From contig JAURBD010000005.1 in NCBI GenBank assembly GCA_030829155.1, positions 1 to 28,596 of the forward strand: a stretch of DNA of 28,596 bases, written 5' to 3'. This document shows, piece by piece, positions 25,353 through 28,596 of this stretch (positions are counted from its first letter, which is position 1; each line of letters starts with the position of its first letter). Origin of the DNA: Flavobacteriaceae bacterium. GTDB lineage: Bacteria; Bacteroidota; Bacteroidia; Flavobacteriales; Flavobacteriaceae. Below the pieces are notes generated by a model. The model did not search any database. It was not told the origin of the DNA and was given only the letters and a program-made list of their open reading frames with translations. The translations under genes and the position numbers were made by a program.

Positions 25353-26503
25353 GGCTCTAATCGATTAATTGCTGTTTCAATATCTTCAAGTTTTACACAA
25401 AGTGAAAACCGAACATACCCCTCTCCTCGAGTACCAAAAATAGTTCCTGGAGCTATAAAAATATTGTACTTTATCAAAACATCATCAATAAAAGATTCTG
25501 AGTTCAAGGAAGAGTCATTAAGTTTAGCCCACAAAAACATTCCAACACTTTTAGAATCAACGGTGGTATTCATAAGAGTTGCCAACTCAATCATAGCTTT
25601 TCTTCGTTCTGCATAAACAGTGTTGAGTTGATCAAACCAATTTGAGTTTAATTGTAAAGCGGCTATTGCTCCTTTTTGAACTCCATAAAACATACCTGAA
25701 TCCATATTACTTTTCACCTTCAAAACTGCATTGATGTTCTCCGAATTTCCACAAAGCATTCCCACCCTCCAACCTGCAAGATTAAAAGCTTTACTCAAAG
25801 AATTTAGCTCTAAAGCAACTTCCATAGCTTGGGGTTGACTTAGTAAACTTCGAGGGGAATCATTTAGGATAAAACTATATGGATTATCATTGATTAATAA
25901 TATATTATTTTTCTTAGCCCACATAATTAAACGTGAAAAAGTATCTAGATTAACTTGAGCCCCAGTGGGCATATTAGGGTAATTTAGCCACATTAACTTT
26001 ACACGGCTTAGATCAAGTTGCTCTAGAAATTCAAAATCTGGCTGCCAGTTATTCTTTTCTTTGAGGTCATAAAAAACAGGTTCGGCCTCTAGCAATTTTG
26101 TGACAGAGCTGTAAGTGGGATATCCAGGATTTGGAATTAACACCTTATCTCCTTTGTTCAAAAAGGCCATTGATATATGCATAATTCCCTCTTTGGATCC
26201 CATTAAAGGCAGTATTTCATTGTTTGGGTTTAACCTGACATTGTAATTCTTTTCATAAAATGATGCTATTTGTTCTCTCAACTCGGGAAGTCCTTGGTAA
26301 CTTTGATACATATGGGCTTTGGGATCTGACAAGCTATTCTCCAAAGCTTCAAGCACAGACGAATGAGGTTTTAAGTCGGGACTTCCAATACCCATATTAA
26401 GAATTGGTTTTCCCGCTTTAACCAGTGCAGCAACCTCTCTAAGTTTTTTAGAAAAGTAATATTCCTTAACGCTGTTTAAACGATTTGCTGTTGTTGTGCT
26501 CAT
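25349..26503 (-). CDS. class I aminotransferase of the aromatic operon
   Basis: A 384-residue PLP enzyme. PLP lysine is K238 in NSLSKAFNLAGWRVGM; NDNPY (D206, Y209), MGSKEGI and NYPNMPTG are the other family motifs, closest to the LL-diaminopimelate/alanine-type branch of class I. Its place between prephenate dehydratase and dehydrogenase, with 4-base overlaps on both sides, argues that it transaminates phenylpyruvate and 4-hydroxyphenylpyruvate (or prephenate). That role is inferred from context. Confidence 0.9.
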   Translation of the reverse strand: MSTTTANRLNSVKEYYFSKKLREVAALVKAGKPILNMGIGSPDLKPHSSVLEALENSLSDPKAHMYQSYQGLPELREQIASFYEKNYNVRLNPNNEILPLMGSKEGIMHISMAFLNKGDKVLIPNPGYPTYSSVTKLLEAEPVFYDLKEKNNWQPDFEFLEQLDLSRVKLMWLNYPNMPTGAQVNLDTFSRLIMWAKKNNILLINDNPYSFILNDSPRSLLSQPQAMEVALELNSLSKAFNLAGWRVGMLCGNSENINAVLKVKSNMDSGMFYGVQKGAIAALQLNSNWFDQLNTVYAERRKAMIELATLMNTTVDSKSVGMFLWAKLNDSSLNSESFIDDVLIKYNIFIAPGTIFGTRGEGYVRFSLCVKLEDIETAINRLEP

Positions 26504-27327
26504 ATTTTATTATTCTGATATTCTCCAAGAATTTTAAATTCAGTTGCCATGATTTGAATGATCGACCGTGCTTTTTGATAAGTATCAAAAGAATCAAAAG
26601 TCACATCTACAAAAAAAGCATATTTACCAGGTGTTTCGATTACGGGAAGTGATTGTATTTTGGTAAGATTGAGTTGACAATCACTCATTACATTGAGCAC
26701 TGCAGCAAGACTACCCCGTTGGTGATCCAATACAAATTTCAATGAGGCTTTATTGATCTTGTTTTGATCAACTAAATCTCCATTTTGTTGAATAATTACA
26801 AAACGGGTTACATTGTTTTTGATGGTTTGAATCGATTCAGAGAAAATATCTAAATTAAAAATTTCTGCAGCTTTGATACTCGCAACTGCTCCAATTCCAC
26901 GAAGTTGCTCCTCTTGTATCTTACGCGCAATATCTGCTGTATCTTCAGCCTCAACTAAACGTATGTGTGGATATTTTGAAAAAAAAGCCTTACACTGTAG
27001 TAATGCCATTGGATGAGAATGAACTTCTTTTAAATCTTCAATAGATTGCCCTGCCAATCCCATTAAGTTGTGATGAATACTCAAATACGATTCGCCTACT
27101 ATTTGTAAATCATGACGATCCAATAAGGCATAATTGGGTATGATTGATCCAGCAATTGAGTTTTCAATGGCCATTACAGCTTGAGTAGCTCTTCCCGAAA
27201 CTAATTCAACAGCCAACGAATCAAAAGTTAAACACTCCAGGACCTCAATTCCATTAGGGAAGTAATACATTGCCACTTGATAGTGAAAAGAACCTTGTAT
27301 TCCTTGTATGGCAATTATTGGTTGCAT
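26500..27327 (-). CDS. pheA: prephenate dehydratase
   Basis: Converts prephenate to phenylpyruvate. It is a 275-residue monofunctional form: catalytic domain about 1-185 with GIQGSFH at 9-15, ENSIAGS at 55-61 and TRF at 174-176, the family catalytic motif. An ACT domain follows at about 195-270. In the ACT domain the GALV-type motif is GSLAAVL, but the ESRP motif that binds Phe in classical enzymes reads IQSLP at 224-228. It is the first gene of the operon; its ATG lies 13 bases past the U-run of a leader terminator. Confidence 0.93.
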   Translation of the reverse strand: MQPIIAIQGIQGSFHYQVAMYYFPNGIEVLECLTFDSLAVELVSGRATQAVMAIENSIAGSIIPNYALLDRHDLQIVGESYLSIHHNLMGLAGQSIEDLKEVHSHPMALLQCKAFFSKYPHIRLVEAEDTADIARKIQEEQLRGIGAVASIKAAEIFNLDIFSESIQTIKNNVTRFVIIQQNGDLVDQNKINKASLKFVLDHQRGSLAAVLNVMSDCQLNLTKIQSLPVIETPGKYAFFVDVTFDSFDTYQKARSIIQIMATEFKILGEYQNNKI

Positions 27328-27340
27328 TATTATTGTTTAT

Positions 27341-27371
27341 AAAAAAAAAGTCCCGATTAAATCAGGACTTT
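27341..27371 (-). terminator. leader terminator (attenuator) upstream of prephenate dehydratase
   Basis: On the minus strand AAAGTCCTGAT - TTA - ATCGGGACTTT forms an 11-bp stem (one G-U pair) at 27371-27347, followed by six more T (27346-27341). The neighbouring gene on the other side is divergent, so no upstream gene needs this terminator. It lies inside the 5' leader of the aromatic operon, after the Phe/Tyr-rich leader ORF. An alternative pairing of its 5' arm (27368-27359) with 27410-27401 would abolish it. Confidence 0.85.
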
Positions 27372-27393
27372 CGTGGTTATTTATTTTAAAATA

Positions 27394-27465
27394 CTACAAT
27401 GCCCTATTTTTATCCAAAAAATAGAAATTAAAAAATCGGTTGTAATATGTTGTTGTAATATTCAT
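27394..27465 (-). CDS. Phe/Tyr-rich leader peptide of the aromatic amino acid operon
   Basis: A 23-codon ORF beginning ATG at 27465, sequence MNITTTYYNRFFNFYF then LDKNRAL and TAG. Codons 7-16 are YYNRFFNFYF, so seven of ten are Tyr or Phe, the products of the operon downstream. The ATG is 17 bases past a perfect TACATTTG box in an A-rich context typical of Bacteroidota starts. The stop codon lies 22 bases before the terminator stem. Codons 14-17 contain the first arm (27424-27417) of a pause hairpin with 27411-27404, and codons 18-22 contain the second arm, which can also pair with the terminator. This is the layout of pheL/trpL-type attenuation leaders. Translation is inferred. Confidence 0.82.
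   Translation of the reverse strand: MNITTTYYNRFFNFYFLDKNRAL
27404..27424 (-). promoter_or_regulatory. 1:2 pause/anti-antiterminator hairpin of the attenuator
   Basis: CTATTTTT - TGGAT - AAAAATAG on the minus strand is a perfect 8-bp stem with a 5-base loop, extendable by two U-G pairs outward. It uses leader codons 14-21 and is mutually exclusive with the antiterminator formed by AAAATAGGGC (27410-27401) and GTCCTGATTT (27368-27359), which pair at nine of ten positions including two G-U. Confidence 0.65.
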
Positions 27466-27482
27466 TTTATTTAAACGTAGTA

Positions 27483-27513
27483 CAAATGTACATTCCAGAT
27501 TGAGAAAAACAAA
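27483..27513 (-). promoter_or_regulatory. promoter of the attenuated aromatic operon
   Basis: On the minus strand TTTG (27513-27510), 19-base spacer, TACATTTG (27490-27483). Both elements match the Bacteroidota -33/-7 consensus perfectly. Transcription would begin near 27477, roughly ten bases before the leader ATG. Confidence 0.75.
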
Positions 27514-27562
27514 TTTTTGGAGATTTAATTTACTCTAAACAAAAAAATATTTAAATTAAATA

Positions 27563-27570
27563 TATCTTTA
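27563..27570 (+). promoter_or_regulatory. possible -7 box of the hydroxylase-CDGSH gene
   Basis: TATCTTTA, one mismatch from TAnnTTTG, 23 bases before the ATG at 27594. The upstream region is almost pure A/T and shows no clear -33 TTG. Confidence 0.4.
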
Positions 27571-27593
27571 TAACTATCATATAAAATACTGTA

Positions 27594-28596
27594 ATGATTA
27601 AAAAACTATTGACTATTGAAAATATAGATGTATACTTTGTTATGGGAATTATTGTTTTCTTCAGTTTGTTGGAAACAATTTCTGGCTTTCTAAAAAATTC
27701 AAATCGAAAAAAAGGAGATTGGATTCAAGAAATTTTAAGCTTTGTTATTTTGGGAAATTTGATTAAGCCTTTCATCGTCTTTTTTTTTTTTAGTTTGGGA
27801 AATATGTTTTTACCAGAATACCGTTTTCTTTTAGGGGATTTATCTTTTACAGGAACTTTATTAGGTTATCTTTTGATTGATGATTTACTCCAATATTGGT
27901 ATCACAGAACTGCTCACGAAACTCCATTTTTGTGGAAACTGCATAGGCCACATCATCAAGCTGAAGAAATGGGGTATTTTGTTTCTTACCGAAATGCATT
28001 CATTTATTACTTACTAATGCCGAACATATGGTGGGTAGCCCTAGTTCTTTTTCTTGGAGGAGCTAAAGTCGTTGCCTTTGGATTAATCTTAAAACAGCTT
28101 GTCATCATTGGCTCACACAGCAGAATCAAATGGGATAAGCCTTTTTATCAATATACTTTACTCCGACCAATCATTAAAATCCTGGAACGCATAATTATAA
28201 CTCCTACATTTCATCATTCTCATCATGGAACTTCAAAATTAGAGGTGTCTAGCGATCCCAATGGAAATTTTGGAAACATGTTCAGTATCTGGGATCAACT
28301 GTTTGGAACAGCTACCTTTCATTCAACTTATCCCTCTACTTATGGTTTACAACAAAAAACAGAGGATTCATGGTCAGCATCATACTTTTATCCTTTGATT
28401 AAATCTAAAGACAAAAAAAGTGAATTAAGTGCTGGTTATAAAAAACTCAATACCTCAAGCTTAAATTCACTAACTGTTCCCTTGACTAAGGGAGAAAATT
28501 ACTTATGGTGCGCCTGTGGAATGAGTAAAACACAACCTTTTTGTGATGGGTCTCACCATGGATCAAAATTTACACCTTTAAAATTCCTGGTAAAAA
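27594..28596 (+). CDS. fatty acid hydroxylase/sterol desaturase-family protein with C-terminal CDGSH iron-sulfur domain (cut by window end)
   Basis: The frame is open for 334 codons to the end of the window. The N-terminal two thirds form a membrane di-iron oxygenase of the FA_hydroxylase family: hydrophobic helices at about 12-32, 47-70, 82-100 and 132-175. Its His clusters are HRTAH (H104, H108), HRPHH (H117-H121) and HHSHH (H207-H211). After a linker (about 245-292) comes a CDGSH-type [2Fe-2S] site: C306-A-C308, then C317-D-G-S-H321, in the context WCACGMSKTQPFCDGSHHG. The Cys3-His ligand set is complete. The CDGSH domain could deliver electrons to the di-iron centre; that is inference. 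Codons for Phe63-66 are a run of 12 T. Confidence 0.85.
   Translation, partial: MIKKLLTIENIDVYFVMGIIVFFSLLETISGFLKNSNRKKGDWIQEILSFVILGNLIKPFIVFFFFSLGNMFLPEYRFLLGDLSFTGTLLGYLLIDDLLQYWYHRTAHETPFLWKLHRPHHQAEEMGYFVSYRNAFIYYLLMPNIWWVALVLFLGGAKVVAFGLILKQLVIIGSHSRIKWDKPFYQYTLLRPIIKILERIIITPTFHHSHHGTSKLEVSSDPNGNFGNMFSIWDQLFGTATFHSTYPSTYGLQQKTEDSWSASYFYPLIKSKDKKSELSAGYKKLNTSSLNSLTVPLTKGENYLWCACGMSKTQPFCDGSHHGSKFTPLKFLVK

Overview
This 28.6 kb window is AT-rich chromosomal DNA from a member of the Bacteroidota, most likely a marine flavobacterium. The signs are a T9SS 'plug' (DUF5103) protein, a DUF1573 protein, a fused DAHP synthase–chorismate mutase, a complete Na+-pumping NQR operon, near-absence of Shine-Dalgarno sequences, and repeated TAnnTTTG -7 promoter boxes, several with a TTG/TTTG about 18-22 nt upstream. 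I see no rRNA, tRNA, insertion sequence, prophage or CRISPR array. Most of the window is core metabolism.

Left part (1-11.1 kb): the last codons of a probable deiminase-family gene; valS; a DUF1573 exported protein divergent from valS; a decayed retropepsin/PDZ aspartyl-protease gene (3193-3596, minus); a class I aminotransferase followed by murB; dtd and rsgA on the minus strand; and, divergent from rsgA, a tightly overlapped set of four genes (gpmI, a thioredoxin-fold lipoprotein, map, a SAM methyltransferase).

Middle part (11.1-18.5 kb, minus strand): nqrABCDEF in order, then a strong terminator hairpin, then a small conserved protein of unknown role overlapping apbE. ApbE is the transferase that attaches FMN covalently to NqrB and NqrC, so structural genes and their maturation enzyme lie together.

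Right part (18.5-28.6 kb): the T9SS plug protein, apaG, rsmG, a lipid desaturase with an aspartate aminotransferase, and then a minus-strand aromatic amino acid operon: prephenate dehydratase, aminotransferase, prephenate dehydrogenase, DAHP synthase–chorismate mutase. Together these supply the first committed step and the terminal Phe and Tyr branches. The last gene, cut by the window end, is a fatty-acid-hydroxylase/sterol-desaturase-type membrane protein with a CDGSH [2Fe-2S] domain at its C-terminus.

The most striking signal is in the 266-base gap upstream of prephenate dehydratase. A promoter drives a 23-codon leader ORF in which seven of ten consecutive codons (7-16) are Tyr or Phe. It is followed by an intrinsic terminator just before the first enzyme gene, and by segments able to form mutually exclusive pause, antiterminator and terminator hairpins. 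This is a complete candidate Phe/Tyr transcription attenuator, controlling an operon whose prephenate dehydratase appears to lack the usual ESRP Phe-sensing motif.
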